Of a stretch of DNA of 64,000 nt, positions 1 through 6,398 are shown in pieces. Origin of the DNA: JAWPMT01 sp965215825 (lineage in GTDB: Bacteria; Bacteroidota; Bacteroidia; Cytophagales; Cyclobacteriaceae). The stretch's first letter is position 1. Every line of letters starts with the position of its first letter. The stretch lies in contig CBDCEM010000002.1 in the NCBI GenBank assembly GCA_965215825.1, positions 1-64,000 of the forward strand, given 5' to 3'. Below the pieces are notes generated by a model that had not been told where the DNA came from, made no database searches, and worked only from the letters and a program-made list of their open reading frames with translations. Both the position numbers and the translations under genes were made by a program.

Positions 1-15
1 ACATAGGCGCTTTTG

Positions 16-106
16 TACGGAAGAAAGGAGTCGAATCACACCGGCGACCCGGCTTCAAACACCTCATTCTGAATGAGGCGGCTTTGCCTAATTTGCCTAC
101 TTCCGC
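16..106 (-). tRNA. tRNA-Leu(CAG)-like with 17-nt T-arm insert
   Basis: Read on the minus strand, the acceptor GCGGAAG pairs with CTTCCGT (one G-U) and the anticodon stem CCTCA/TGAGG closes a loop TTCAGAA with anticodon CAG. The T stem should be GAAGG/CCTTT, but after GAAG there is a 17-nt segment (positions 36-52) before the T loop TTCGACT. The variable loop is short, so this is class I although leucine tRNAs are normally class II. CCA is not encoded. The next array member starts four bases away. It could be a functional unusual tRNA, a mobile-element tRNA or a decaying gene; acceptor and anticodon stems are intact, which argues against random decay. Confidence 0.7.
36..52 (-). repeat. 17-nt T-arm insert; five copies at 36-52, 130-146, 1737-1753, 1916-1932, 2092-2108
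   Basis: In RNA sense the consensus is CCGGGTCGCCGGTGCGA, always between tRNA positions 52 and 54. Three copies (His, Pro, Phe) are identical. Leu(CAG) has T at insert position 15, and Leu(TAG) has G7 and C16 instead of C7 and G16. Folding positions 6-9 with 14-17 (TCGC-CGGT-GCGA) turns the Leu(TAG) changes into a compensatory C-G to G-C swap and the Leu(CAG) change into a G-U pair. An alternative CCGG/CCGG hairpin is possible but gains no support from the variation. Confidence 0.85.
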
Positions 107-109
107 ATG

Positions 110-199
110 TACCCTGTGAGGGACTCGAATGGCACCGGCCACCCGGCCCCAAGATCCTGAGTCTAAGTCAGGCGCGTATACCAATTCCACCAACAGGGT
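110..199 (-). tRNA. tRNA-Leu(TAG)-like with variant T-arm insert
   Basis: Acceptor ACCCTGT/ACAGGGT is perfect and the anticodon arm CCTGA-CTTAGAC-TCAGG carries TAG (Leu). The T loop TTCGAGT and the 3' T-stem strand CCCTC are present, but the 5' strand is interrupted after GGGG by the 17-nt insert at 130-146. This copy of the insert differs from the others at insert positions 7 (C to G) and 16 (G to C), a change that keeps them complementary. The variable loop is short for leucine. No CCA is encoded. The D arm (GGTGGAATTGGTATACGC) is of the normal Leu type. Confidence 0.7.
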
Positions 200-209
200 A
201 TTTAATAAG

Positions 210-282
210 ATGGCCTTCCAGGACTCGAACCTGGACCATTTGATTCAAAGCCAAATATGCTTACCGGTTACACCAAAGACCA
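210..282 (-). tRNA. tRNA-Gln(TTG), canonical
   Basis: Seventy-three bases fold as a normal tRNA: acceptor TGGTCTT/AAGGCCA (one G-U), anticodon loop CTTTGAA with anticodon TTG, T arm CCAGG-TTCGAGT-CCTGG with no insert. CCA is not encoded. It lies eleven bases from the insert-bearing Leu(TAG) gene, so canonical and modified genes share one array. Confidence 0.9.
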
Positions 283-300
283 TTATTCAATACTTGTGTA

Positions 301-347
301 GGAATGGTAAGACCGGTAGCCGACGGTCCGTATTCTAAGATCATTCC
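301..347 (-). other. collapsed tRNA-like element: acceptor stem plus one GC-rich hairpin
   Basis: On the minus strand the ends GGAATG and CATTCC pair as a six-base acceptor-like stem followed by TACA, as in neighbouring tRNA 3' flanks. Instead of D, anticodon and T arms there is one hairpin, GACCG/CGGTC, inside a 47-nt body. It sits where the next array member is expected, 18 bases from tRNA-Gln. I infer a tRNA gene that lost its arms or had them replaced by a GC-rich hairpin; it could also be an unrelated stem-loop. Confidence 0.4.
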
Positions 348-367
348 AAGTATTTTGTTGATAATTT

Positions 368-1363
368 TTAATAGGCATGCTGAGCTAGTTCTACGTATGG
401 TGTCTGTCTATTGACCACAGCAAATACTCTCGCAACAATTTTGTTCCTGATAATATTCTGGGTAGACATTTTATCCTTCCCTTGTGCAAGACGATTCTGA
501 TAGTAAGATTTTAGTTCTGGACTATGTTGGATTGCGCAACATGCTGCATTTGAAAGCAACCCTTTCATTCTTTTATTGGCTAAGTGAGAAACTTTGTTTC
601 TTCCTCGAATACTCGTGCCTGATCTATGTTCAAAGGGTGCAATGCCACTGTAAGAAGCAAATTTTCTCCAGTTCTTAAAGCCAGTAAACCCATTAGTATA
701 AGCGATAAAACTAGCGCCCAGAATCAACCCAACTCCTTTTACTGATGTCACCAAGTCGAAGAGCTTTTTTAGCTCTGTGTCACCCATTAATATGGCTTTT
801 ATATCTAATTCAATTTTCTTGATTTGCGCATCAAGAACCATCACTAATCGTTTTTGATAACTGATGATACTAGAGCTGTCAATGCTTTTTAATAACCGTT
901 TCATTTCGGTAATACTAGCCTTATATCCTGCTTTTTGTTTGACCATCTTTTCTCTCAAACTAAGTGCGCTTTTTAGCTTTAACAAGGCTCTAGAGTGGAT
1001 TTTTGTAGGTTCCAATTCATCTTTCCTAAGGAATGCGTAGTAGGCAATTCTCTTTGCATCAACTTGGTCATTTTTGCCTCTCTGGATACCTAAAGACCTT
1101 TTAATTTCAAGGCCTGGGACCATGACAAATTGAACCTTTTCGTCAGTCAGATAAATAGCTAAAGGCATGGAGTAAATCCCAGTATGCTCAAAGCAAATAA
1201 GCGACAGTTCTTCTTGATTTATCCGTTGGATCCATCGCATCATTTGCTTGAACCCTTTTTTGTCATTTGAGAATTTTTGATACATCCCTGAAAGGTGATC
1301 ATAAACATCAATGGTCATTTTTGACACATCTATACCGACTGCATTTTTAAATAGTGAAAACAT
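368..1363 (-). CDS. IS110-family transposase
   Basis: The 331-residue protein has the two-domain plan of IS110 recombinases. The N-terminal DEDD RuvC-like domain shows GIDVSK (D11), an ICFEHTGIYS segment around residue 57, and the KNDQVDAKRIAYYA motif near residue 95. A central coiled linker is followed by the Transposase_20 domain (LVTSVKGVGLILGASFIAYT, then SYSGIAPFEHRSGTSIRGR), which carries the catalytic serine region. In this family the enzyme joins a bridge RNA to move a circular element without classic terminal inverted repeats. Length and motifs are complete, so it is probably active. It divides the tRNA array in two. Confidence 0.9.
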   Translation of the reverse strand: MFSLFKNAVGIDVSKMTIDVYDHLSGMYQKFSNDKKGFKQMMRWIQRINQEELSLICFEHTGIYSMPLAIYLTDEKVQFVMVPGLEIKRSLGIQRGKNDQVDAKRIAYYAFLRKDELEPTKIHSRALLKLKSALSLREKMVKQKAGYKASITEMKRLLKSIDSSSIISYQKRLVMVLDAQIKKIELDIKAILMGDTELKKLFDLVTSVKGVGLILGASFIAYTNGFTGFKNWRKFASYSGIAPFEHRSGTSIRGRNKVSHLANKRMKGLLSNAACCAIQHSPELKSYYQNRLAQGKDKMSTQNIIRNKIVARVFAVVNRQTPYVELAQHAY

Positions 1364-1611
1364 TTTCGTTTAGTGAATTAGAGTTGCACGAACTAAGACC
1401 TTTACTAAGACCTACTACCTGTCTAAAATTCTAATTGGTTCTACAGGCAACCGTAAATAGAATGAGGACTAAAACGAACCATAGGTATTGCCTAGCCGCC
1501 GCGTAAGTTCACCTCATTCGAAACGAAGTTATCCACAGAATTCTCAACTTATGAGTCTCCCCCAGACCCCCACATTTCTAATAGTAATAATAGGATTCTA
1601 ATCTAAAGGCC
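1364..1611 (-). ncRNA. candidate bridge RNA region upstream of the IS110 transposase
   Basis: Some 250 bases without an ORF precede the transposase start. In IS110-group elements the long noncoding end is transcribed as a bridge RNA whose two internal loops match target and donor. Position and length fit this. I did not resolve the two loops by eye, so the assignment rests on gene order and established knowledge of the family. Confidence 0.45.
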
Positions 1612-1712
1612 GCAGCGGTGCTATCGAACTCACATCTTTGGGTCGGATCGCCGATGCGATCGAACTCCAATATTCTATCCATCGCAGCGGCGAACAGCTT
1701 GAACTACATTCC
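1612..1712 (-). pseudogene. tRNA-like sequence disrupted by GC-rich insertions in D and anticodon loops
   Basis: The minus strand begins GGAATGTAGTTCAA, a standard acceptor plus D-arm opening, and resumes D-arm sequence (GGATAGAAT) only after an 18-base segment at 1681-1698. The anticodon stem TTGG/CCAA then encloses a perfect six-base hairpin at 1646-1661 (GATCGC/GCGATC). A T-loop-like AGTTCGA follows near 1625, but the 3' acceptor strand does not pair. CCGCTGCG occurs both in the D-loop insert and near the 3' end. The element begins five bases from tRNA-His, the normal array spacing. I read it as a tRNA gene invaded by several hairpins. Confidence 0.45.
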
Positions 1713-1716
1713 TAAT

Positions 1717-1805
1717 GGGTGTCTCCGGGACTCGAATCGCACCGGCGACCCGGCCTGGACTCCTCCTTCACAAAGAGGCATTTTACCCGTTAAACTAAAG
1801 ACACC
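1717..1805 (-). tRNA. tRNA-His(GTG) with T-arm insert
   Basis: Acceptor GGTGTCT/AGACACC is perfect, discriminator base is C as required for histidine, and the anticodon arm CCTCT-TTGTGAA-GGAGG gives GTG. The insert occupies 1737-1753, between CAGG and the T loop TTCGAGT. In this gene the first five insert bases, CCGGG, can themselves pair with the 3' T-stem strand CCCGG, leaving the 12-nt hairpin TCGCCGGTGCGA at the T-stem/T-loop junction. CCA is not encoded. Confidence 0.75.
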
Positions 1806-1811
1806 ATATCG

Positions 1812-1885
1812 TACTCCGTACGGGACTCGAACCCGTGTTTCTCGAGAGAAAGTCGAGTGTCCTAGGCCAGCTAGACGAACGGAGC
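1812..1885 (-). tRNA. tRNA-Glu(TTC), canonical
   Basis: Acceptor GCTCCGT/ACGGAGT, anticodon arm CTCGA-CTTTCTC-TCGAG with anticodon TTC, T arm ACGGG-TTCGAGT-CCCGT without insert. No CCA encoded. Lies between the insert-bearing His and Pro genes. Confidence 0.92.
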
Positions 1886-1895
1886 ATCAAATAAG

Positions 1896-1984
1896 TCTGA
1901 GGAGTAGGATTCGAATCGCACCGGCGACCCGGCTACGACCCCCTGCTTCCAAAGCAGGTAAACAACCAACCGTTATCTCCCCAG
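1896..1984 (-). tRNA. tRNA-Pro(TGG)-like with T-arm insert
   Basis: Acceptor CTGGGGA pairs with TCCTCAG (one G-U) and the anticodon arm CCTGC-TTTGGAA-GCAGG carries TGG (Pro). The 5' T-stem strand GTAG matches CTAC, then the 17-nt insert at 1916-1932 precedes T loop TTCGAAT. The D arm is unlike usual bacterial tRNA-Pro, so the identity rests on the anticodon. Outside the insert all stems are sound. Confidence 0.7.
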
Positions 1985-1990
1985 AAATAG

Positions 1991-2065
1991 CAGTACTGAC
2001 GGGACTCGAACCCGCAACCACCCGAGAGACAGTCGGGTACTCTAAACCAATTGAGTTACAGTACT
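1991..2065 (-). tRNA. tRNA-Asp(GTC), canonical
   Basis: Acceptor AGTACTG/CAGTACT is perfect with discriminator G, anticodon arm CCCGA-CTGTCTC-TCGGG gives GTC, and the T arm GCGGG-TTCGAGT-CCCGT has no insert. CCA is not encoded. It sits between insert-bearing Pro and Phe genes. Confidence 0.92.
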
Positions 2066-2071
2066 ATTTCG

Positions 2072-2160
2072 TGGAACAGACAGGAATTGAATCGCACCGG
2101 CGACCCGGCTGTATCTCTGGGGCTTCAATCCAGCGCATTGACCACATCTGCCACTGCTCC
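2072..2160 (-). tRNA. tRNA-Phe(GAA)-like with T-arm insert; first gene of the array
   Basis: Acceptor GGAGCAG/CTGTTCC pairs with one G-U. The anticodon loop TTGAAGC gives GAA (Phe), with an A-C mismatch at the last stem pair. The 5' T-stem strand ACAG is followed by the insert at 2092-2108 and then TTCAATT and CCTGT. The T-loop A57 variant (TTCAATT) is tolerated in tRNAs. This is the promoter-proximal member of the minus-strand array. Confidence 0.7.
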
Positions 2161-2172
2161 ATACAAACAAAA

Positions 2173-2200
2173 AAAGCATCCCGTGTTAGTGGGATGCTTT
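2173..2200. terminator. bidirectional hairpin terminator between small RNA and tRNA array
   Basis: A ten-base stem AAAGCATCCC/GGGATGCTTT has T-runs on both sides. It would stop leftward transcription arriving from the small-RNA locus before the tRNA array. Confidence 0.75.
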
Positions 2201-2589
2201 CTTATTTTGACTTGATATATCTTATCTAGATCATGTCATATTTACATCCCTTAAAACACGGTCTTGTTCCAACTCAAGATCGAGTCGAAACTGATCCTGG
2301 GGTTGACAAAAGAGGTCTATATGTATGTGTATTAAGTTCATTTTCTTTCTGTGTTTGTGTTGTTCATCAACGGTGCAAATGTGAGAAGGGTTTCCGAAAA
2401 AACCAAGAAATATTTTTAATTAAATTACTGATTATCAGATAGTTAAATACTTAAAAGGCAATAGGATTCCACCCCACTCACGGCGGGTTTTTTATGATTA
2501 TCACAACTGCCTGTCTCTCAATTGTTTGCTCATTCAGATCCTATCGATATGCTTTTCTAAGCTTCAAACATTTTTTTCAAAATTTGACA
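2201..2589. other. intergenic stretch without a recognisable gene
   Basis: No ORF here has family resemblance or a plausible start. It should contain the leftward promoter of the tRNA array, but I could not fix one. A short C/G-rich inverted repeat near 2472-2491 followed by TTTTTT is a weak rightward terminator candidate. Confidence 0.4.
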
Positions 2590-2590
2590 T

Positions 2591-2759
2591 AAAAAAAGCG
2601 TCCGACTTTCGTGGGACGCTTCTGCTTTTTGATGTTTTATCTATGTTCTTCGACTATAAATTGCAGTTTTCATAAAGCATATGCGTCCCGTCCCTTGGTT
2701 CCAAGGGTAGAAATTGACGAAAATCGTCGAGACATATATGCTGTAAGTGTTTGTTCATT
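2591..2759 (-). ncRNA. candidate structured small RNA of about 170 nt
   Basis: On the minus strand a 15-base stem (2729-2742 with 2676-2690, AGCATATATGTCTCG against CGGGACGCATATGCT, one mismatch and two G-U) encloses two perfect hairpins: GACGA/TCGTC at 2716-2728 and CCCTTGG/CCAAGGG at 2692-2707. This gives a three-way junction. It ends in a strong terminator hairpin (2596-2621) with seven U. A TACTTTTG -7 element lies just upstream. No ORF fits inside. The length resembles 6S-class RNAs, but the three-way junction does not match the 6S fold, so I give no family. Confidence 0.6.
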
Positions 2760-2765
2760 TCATCA

Positions 2766-2773
2766 CAAAAGTA
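2766..2773 (-). promoter_or_regulatory. Bacteroidota -7 element TACTTTTG driving the small RNA
   Basis: The minus strand matches the TAnnTTTG consensus exactly, placing the start of transcription near 2759. No clear TTTG -33 element was seen at the usual spacing. Confidence 0.5.
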
Positions 2774-3035
2774 ATGAATTCAATTAACGATAATTCTTTC
2801 TACGGTAGTATACAAAATTAGATACATGATAACTCTCACCCATAAGTAAGGAAAGTGGGCCGAAACCCACTCTCAAATACAACCAGCATAGACACTACGC
2901 GCAAGCGCAGATTTCTTTAAGTGACCGCTCGACAGGACACAGAGTCTGTTTTCAATTAACCTAGTTATACCCTGCTCCTGCCGAATGGCCAGCTAACAAT
3001 CAAATTGTCACATGATCGCCACACCGCATTTATTC

Positions 3036-3224
3036 TTAATCAGCTTTCGCCTGTTCATTCAGTGTTATGTTTTCTTCCAGGAGTTGATCGATGATCGGGT
3101 GCAATTGCATAGCCGAGGTTTTCACCTCTTCTATATTCTGAGCTCGATCTATTGCGTTAAGTAGTCTCGCAACCTGGAGATATCGCGACTGATCAGAATT
3201 ACCTTCAATCGTACTATCCATCAT
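3036..3224 (-). CDS. small hypothetical protein, paralogue of the upstream gene
   Basis: A 62-residue acidic, helical protein. Its core LxVARLLN...LHPIIDQLLEE aligns with LTHVAQLLN...LVPICEELLEE of the upstream gene, so the two are diverged tandem duplicates. Its ATG overlaps the upstream stop by four bases (ATGA), which indicates translational coupling. I do not recognise the family. Confidence 0.65.
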   Translation of the reverse strand: MMDSTIEGNSDQSRYLQVARLLNAIDRAQNIEEVKTSAMQLHPIIDQLLEENITLNEQAKAD

Positions 3225-3490
3225 ACGGTAACCAACTCCTTATCTTTCACCAAGCCATCGTTACCCCAAAACCCTCTTTTCATCATCAATCGCTTGATGG
3301 TCGTGAGATCTTCCCATTCTTCTAGCAGTTCTTCGCAAATAGGTACTAGTTCGGCCAGTGCCTTTTCTCTCGTGGGTTTATCCTCCGATTCAGCTGCAGT
3401 ATTCAACAACTGCGCAACGTGGGTCAGGAGACCAATAGGAGTCATTTCCTTTAATACGGAGGAAGCATCTTTGTTTTCGGGAGTATCCAT
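3221..3490 (-). CDS. small hypothetical protein, first gene of a coupled pair
   Basis: An 89-residue protein sharing a VAxLLN...PIxxxLLEE helical core with the following gene. No signal peptide or membrane segment. The C-terminal tail (GFWGNDGLVKDKELVTV) is absent from the paralogue. Function is unknown; a coupled pair of related small helical proteins suggests a heteromeric complex, which is inference. Confidence 0.65.
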   Translation of the reverse strand: MDTPENKDASSVLKEMTPIGLLTHVAQLLNTAAESEDKPTREKALAELVPICEELLEEWEDLTTIKRLMMKRGFWGNDGLVKDKELVTV

Positions 3491-3626
3491 AGAAATACTG
3501 TCTGATTCTACATGATCATTTTTGCCTAGCTTTATTTCATAGACTTAAGTATTGCACCATCAAATCATTCAAAGGGCAATATAATGACCCAATGTTAGAT
3601 ATTATTACCCGAATAAAAAAGCGGCA

Positions 3627-4073
3627 TTGAACTATTTCAGTAAAAACATTAAAACCTTAAGGACTCAACTCAACCTCTCTCAGGAAGCTTTTGGCCTATT
3701 ATTTGACCTCAGCAAATCAAATGTAAAGTCATATGAGAGTGGGTTTTTTCCTAAACTGGAAAAGTTCATTCAGATCATGGATCACTTTGCCCTGGACCCA
3801 AGTAAGTTTATTCTCCTGGACATGGAAACAGAATCTGTCCGACGATCAGACCAGTCAACGGATGATTCACGAGAAGAAATGATCAATCGATTTGTAACAA
3901 GTGGGGTTGCTAAGCAAGATCAATTCAAGTACCTGGATGATTTCACACCAACTCAGCTTAAGGATCTCTTGATCAAAACAACACAAGCCAAAGAAGAAAT
4001 TCTAAATGAAAACCTCAGCATCAAAGACAAATACATGGCCTTACTGGAGAAGTTTCCTGAACTCAAGGGCTAG
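3627..4073 (+). CDS. XRE-family helix-turn-helix protein, copy 1
   Basis: A 148-residue protein with an N-terminal HTH (KTLRTQLNLSQEAFGLLFDLSKSNVKSYESG, residues 10-40) followed by a helical C-terminal half. It closely resembles the next plus-strand gene throughout. The start is TTG in both copies, each preceded by AAAAGC and no ATG in frame, so I take TTG as the real start. The C-terminal helices could mediate dimerisation or bind a partner. No obvious operator was identified. A TAGCTTTA sequence at 3527-3534 resembles the -7 element seen ahead of copy 2. Confidence 0.82.
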   Translation: MNYFSKNIKTLRTQLNLSQEAFGLLFDLSKSNVKSYESGFFPKLEKFIQIMDHFALDPSKFILLDMETESVRRSDQSTDDSREEMINRFVTSGVAKQDQFKYLDDFTPTQLKDLLIKTTQAKEEILNENLSIKDKYMALLEKFPELKG

Positions 4074-4258
4074 GCTAACCAGCAAAATCATACCGGAAAT
4101 ATCCTGTTTGTCCTTAAGGTCTTTCAGTACGTCAGTAGTAATTGATTGATCGTGCATTGCATTTATAAGTTCGTGAATGTGCGAATTGAATCCGCTATTT
4201 ACTTCTAAATAGTGCATGCGGTTTATTTAGTGTTACACTAGAAATTGTAAATTCTCAT

Positions 4259-4266
4259 TAGCTTTG
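4259..4266 (+). promoter_or_regulatory. -7 element TAGCTTTG ahead of XRE copy 2
   Basis: Exact TAnnTTTG match 39 bases before the TTG start; transcription would begin near 4273. A matching -33 element is not clear. Confidence 0.45.
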
Positions 4267-4304
4267 ATACACCAATAGTTAATGCACCTGATTGAAAAGC
4301 AGCC

Positions 4305-4745
4305 TTGAATTTTTTCGGTAAGAATATCAAAACCTTACGAACACAACACAACCTTTCCCAGGATGGATTTGGACGCCTCTTTGATCTAAGCAAGTCCAAC
4401 GTAAAATCTTATGAGAGCGGTGCATTTCCAAAACTCGAGAAGTTCATCCAGATCATGGATCATTTCGGATTAGATCCTAGCAAGTTCGTTCTGTTGGATA
4501 TGGAAACGCAATCAGTCCGTCGGGAACGCGAAGGAAATGAATCTAGGGATGAAGAGATAAAACGCTTTGTAGCCAGTGGCCTAACAGAGGAAGATCAATA
4601 TAAGTACCTGGACGATTTCACACCCGAGCAGCTCAAAGAGATTTTCATCAAGACATCAAAAGCTAAAGAAGGTCTGCTGCAAGAGAACCTCGCCATCAAA
4701 GACAAGTACATGGCTTTACTGGAGAAACTACAGGAACAGCAATAG
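4305..4745 (+). CDS. XRE-family helix-turn-helix protein, copy 2
   Basis: A 146-residue tandem paralogue of the gene at 3627, with the same HTH (RTQHNLSQDGFGRLFDLSKSN) and the same C-terminal plan ending in DKYMALLEK. Start is again TTG. The two copies diverge most in a linker near residues 70-85, as expected after an old duplication with selection on both domains. Such proteins usually repress or activate nearby promoters; target unknown. Confidence 0.82.
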   Translation: MNFFGKNIKTLRTQHNLSQDGFGRLFDLSKSNVKSYESGAFPKLEKFIQIMDHFGLDPSKFVLLDMETQSVRREREGNESRDEEIKRFVASGLTEEDQYKYLDDFTPEQLKEIFIKTSKAKEGLLQENLAIKDKYMALLEKLQEQQ

Positions 4746-4749
4746 CTGA

Positions 4750-6075
4750 TCAATACGCACCTCTATCCAGTTCTTTCTCTGCCTGCTCCAGGTCAATGTT
4801 GTATTTCCTTTGGAGAAAGAACAAAAGCTTACTTTGCTTCCTGAGCCATCCAATCAGATCGTGATCAACTTTAAGTTTTCGGTATTGCCAGAAGAGTCCA
4901 ACAAATGCCAGCACCAAACAACCTGTGAAAATTAAGGCACCAATCAGGTTTCGGTTTTGTGATGCGATCAGTTGATCCTTAAGCTCAAGTTGCTCATGCA
5001 TGTGTTTTACTCTTTCAGCTTTATACATTGAATGTAGGATTTCCAACCTCTCACTTAGCTCTACATAAGGATCTTGTATTTGGTCGATTCGTTCTTGGTA
5101 TCCCAAGGCATCTGCTAGTTCATTGTTATCCTTCGCCATTGATACAAGTTGCCTGAGCGCACGAATCATGCTTTTATGGTTAACTGCAGCTACATCAAGT
5201 AAGCTACCTTCACGATAGTAATCAAGTGCCTTATCAGGTTGGTCAATTTCTATATATAGTTTTCCAAGATTCAAATAACTCATTAACAAACTTTGCTGAT
5301 CTGAGCTACCATCCTTCAAGGCAAGTCCTTCGATTAGGTAACTTTCTGCATCTTCATATTGCTGTTGCTGTAGTTTGATGAAACCTAAACTATTTATTGC
5401 TCTACTCTTTCTTCCTGAATCATTTGCACCCTCGGCATACTTCAATATTTCCTCATAAATCAATTGAGATCTTTCAAGTGCTCCACTATCTAAGAGCGCC
5501 AGCGCCAAAGCGGTTTTGGTTGAGATCAATAGCGTATTTTCTTCTTTCGAGCCTTCTAGCTCGCTTATTAACTCCTCAAATGTTTTGACTGATTTACCGT
5601 ACTCTTTATTGAGTCTTAGCACTCTGGCTAAATTGTATCTTATTATTTGACGCTTGGCCTGATCAAGCTGATCAAGAGCTAATGCTTCTTTGTAATAATC
5701 GATAGCATAATCATAGTGGAATAGGTTTTTATAGGATAGCGCGATATAGACCAAGCTTTTGTACTCTAACTCTTGATTCTTACTTTCTCTGAAATAGCGA
5801 ATGGCATTATAGAAATGGCTCAGTGCATTTTCTTTATCCGCTAGTTCATAGTAATAGATTTCTCCCTGTAATTGATAGATTTCACCTCTCGCTATCTCTG
5901 ATAATTCTGCAATTCCTAAGTTGTCTGAAAGTAAGCTTAGTGCTTTCTCGGGATGTGTTTTCCTAATTTCTTTGGCCTTTTCTAGGTCCAGTTTGTGATC
6001 AATAGCAACAAGACCATGAACGTTGATAAACATCCACAGTAAAACACTGAGAGTGGTTCGTAGTATCTTTTCCAT
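4750..6075 (-). CDS. TPR protein with signal sequence and C-terminal membrane anchor
   Basis: A 441-residue protein: signal peptide (about 1-24), TPR-like helical repeats from about 60 to 320 (for example SLVYIALSYKNLFHYDYAIDYYKEAL), a coiled segment, one transmembrane helix near 377-397 (LIGALIFTGCLVLAFVGLFW), and a short cytoplasmic tail with a heptad-like helix. This is the layout of Bacteroidota periplasmic TPR proteins that often end in a kinase or LuxR domain; here no output domain follows the anchor, so it may act through a partner. It converges tail-to-tail with XRE copy 2, four bases apart. Confidence 0.75.
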   Translation of the reverse strand: MEKILRTTLSVLLWMFINVHGLVAIDHKLDLEKAKEIRKTHPEKALSLLSDNLGIAELSEIARGEIYQLQGEIYYYELADKENALSHFYNAIRYFRESKNQELEYKSLVYIALSYKNLFHYDYAIDYYKEALALDQLDQAKRQIIRYNLARVLRLNKEYGKSVKTFEELISELEGSKEENTLLISTKTALALALLDSGALERSQLIYEEILKYAEGANDSGRKSRAINSLGFIKLQQQQYEDAESYLIEGLALKDGSSDQQSLLMSYLNLGKLYIEIDQPDKALDYYREGSLLDVAAVNHKSMIRALRQLVSMAKDNNELADALGYQERIDQIQDPYVELSERLEILHSMYKAERVKHMHEQLELKDQLIASQNRNLIGALIFTGCLVLAFVGLFWQYRKLKVDHDLIGWLRKQSKLLFFLQRKYNIDLEQAEKELDRGAY

Positions 6076-6194
6076 TGCTGTAGGTGATTTGCTGGGTTCT
6101 GGATAATAGCCTAAACCATTATAACAGAATTAAGAGGAAAAGATATAACGGAATTTGCTCTTATCAAATTTATTTCGCGCTTGCTGTAAAAGGT

Positions 6195-6216
6195 GAGGCC
6201 AGGGCTTCCTAGCCTC
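6195..6216 (-). terminator. hairpin terminator of the small lipoprotein gene
   Basis: GAGGC/GCCTC with an inner AGG/CCT forms the stem on the minus strand, followed by a short T-run, 12 bases after the stop codon. Confidence 0.6.
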
Positions 6217-6227
6217 AAGTTGATCAT

Positions 6228-6398
6228 TTATCCAGCCGGCGGAATGTCTCCATCGTCCTCGCCTCCTTCACTCTCGACATTAATGACATCTGGACTTTTA
6301 GTCGTAATGTCGTTCAAATCTCCGGTGAGGGATTCACAAGAAAAAAACACAGGGCTGATAAATAGCAGCATGGCTATGGTTCTTACTAACTTTTTCAT
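6228..6398 (-). CDS. 56-residue lipoprotein, unknown function
   Basis: The minus strand encodes MKKLVRTIAMLLFISPVFFS then Cys-Glu-Ser, a lipoprotein signal peptide with the lipidated cysteine at residue 21. The remaining 35 residues are acidic and low in complexity (VESEGGEDDGDIPPAG at the end). Good terminator behind it and no overlap with another gene. Small acidic lipoproteins of this type are common in Bacteroidota and rarely annotated. Confidence 0.6.
   Translation of the reverse strand: MKKLVRTIAMLLFISPVFFSCESLTGDLNDITTKSPDVINVESEGGEDDGDIPPAG

Larger units (their letters stand above)
348..1611 (-). mobile_element. IS110-family insertion sequence within the tRNA array (ends approximate)
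   Basis: A DEDD transposase gene with about 20 bases of noncoding DNA after its stop and about 250 bases before its start sits between tRNA-like elements that otherwise form one tandem array. IS110-family elements lack obvious long terminal repeats, so the ends given are simply the edges of the neighbouring tRNA-like sequences. The lopsided layout, with the long noncoding end upstream of the transposase, fits the IS110 group rather than the IS1111 group. Confidence 0.6.

Noticed and set aside
1..2160. CRISPR array
   Set aside because: The repeated 17-mer is always inside a tRNA fold, spacing is irregular and there are no spacers or cas genes.
16..2160. Archaeal-type tRNA introns
   Set aside because: Inserts do not form a bulge-helix-bulge, and bacteria lack the matching endonuclease; left as an open question only.
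1618..2442. Two plus-strand ORFs of 203 and 69 codons
   Set aside because: They run antisense through the tRNA array and the following noncoding DNA; no family features.
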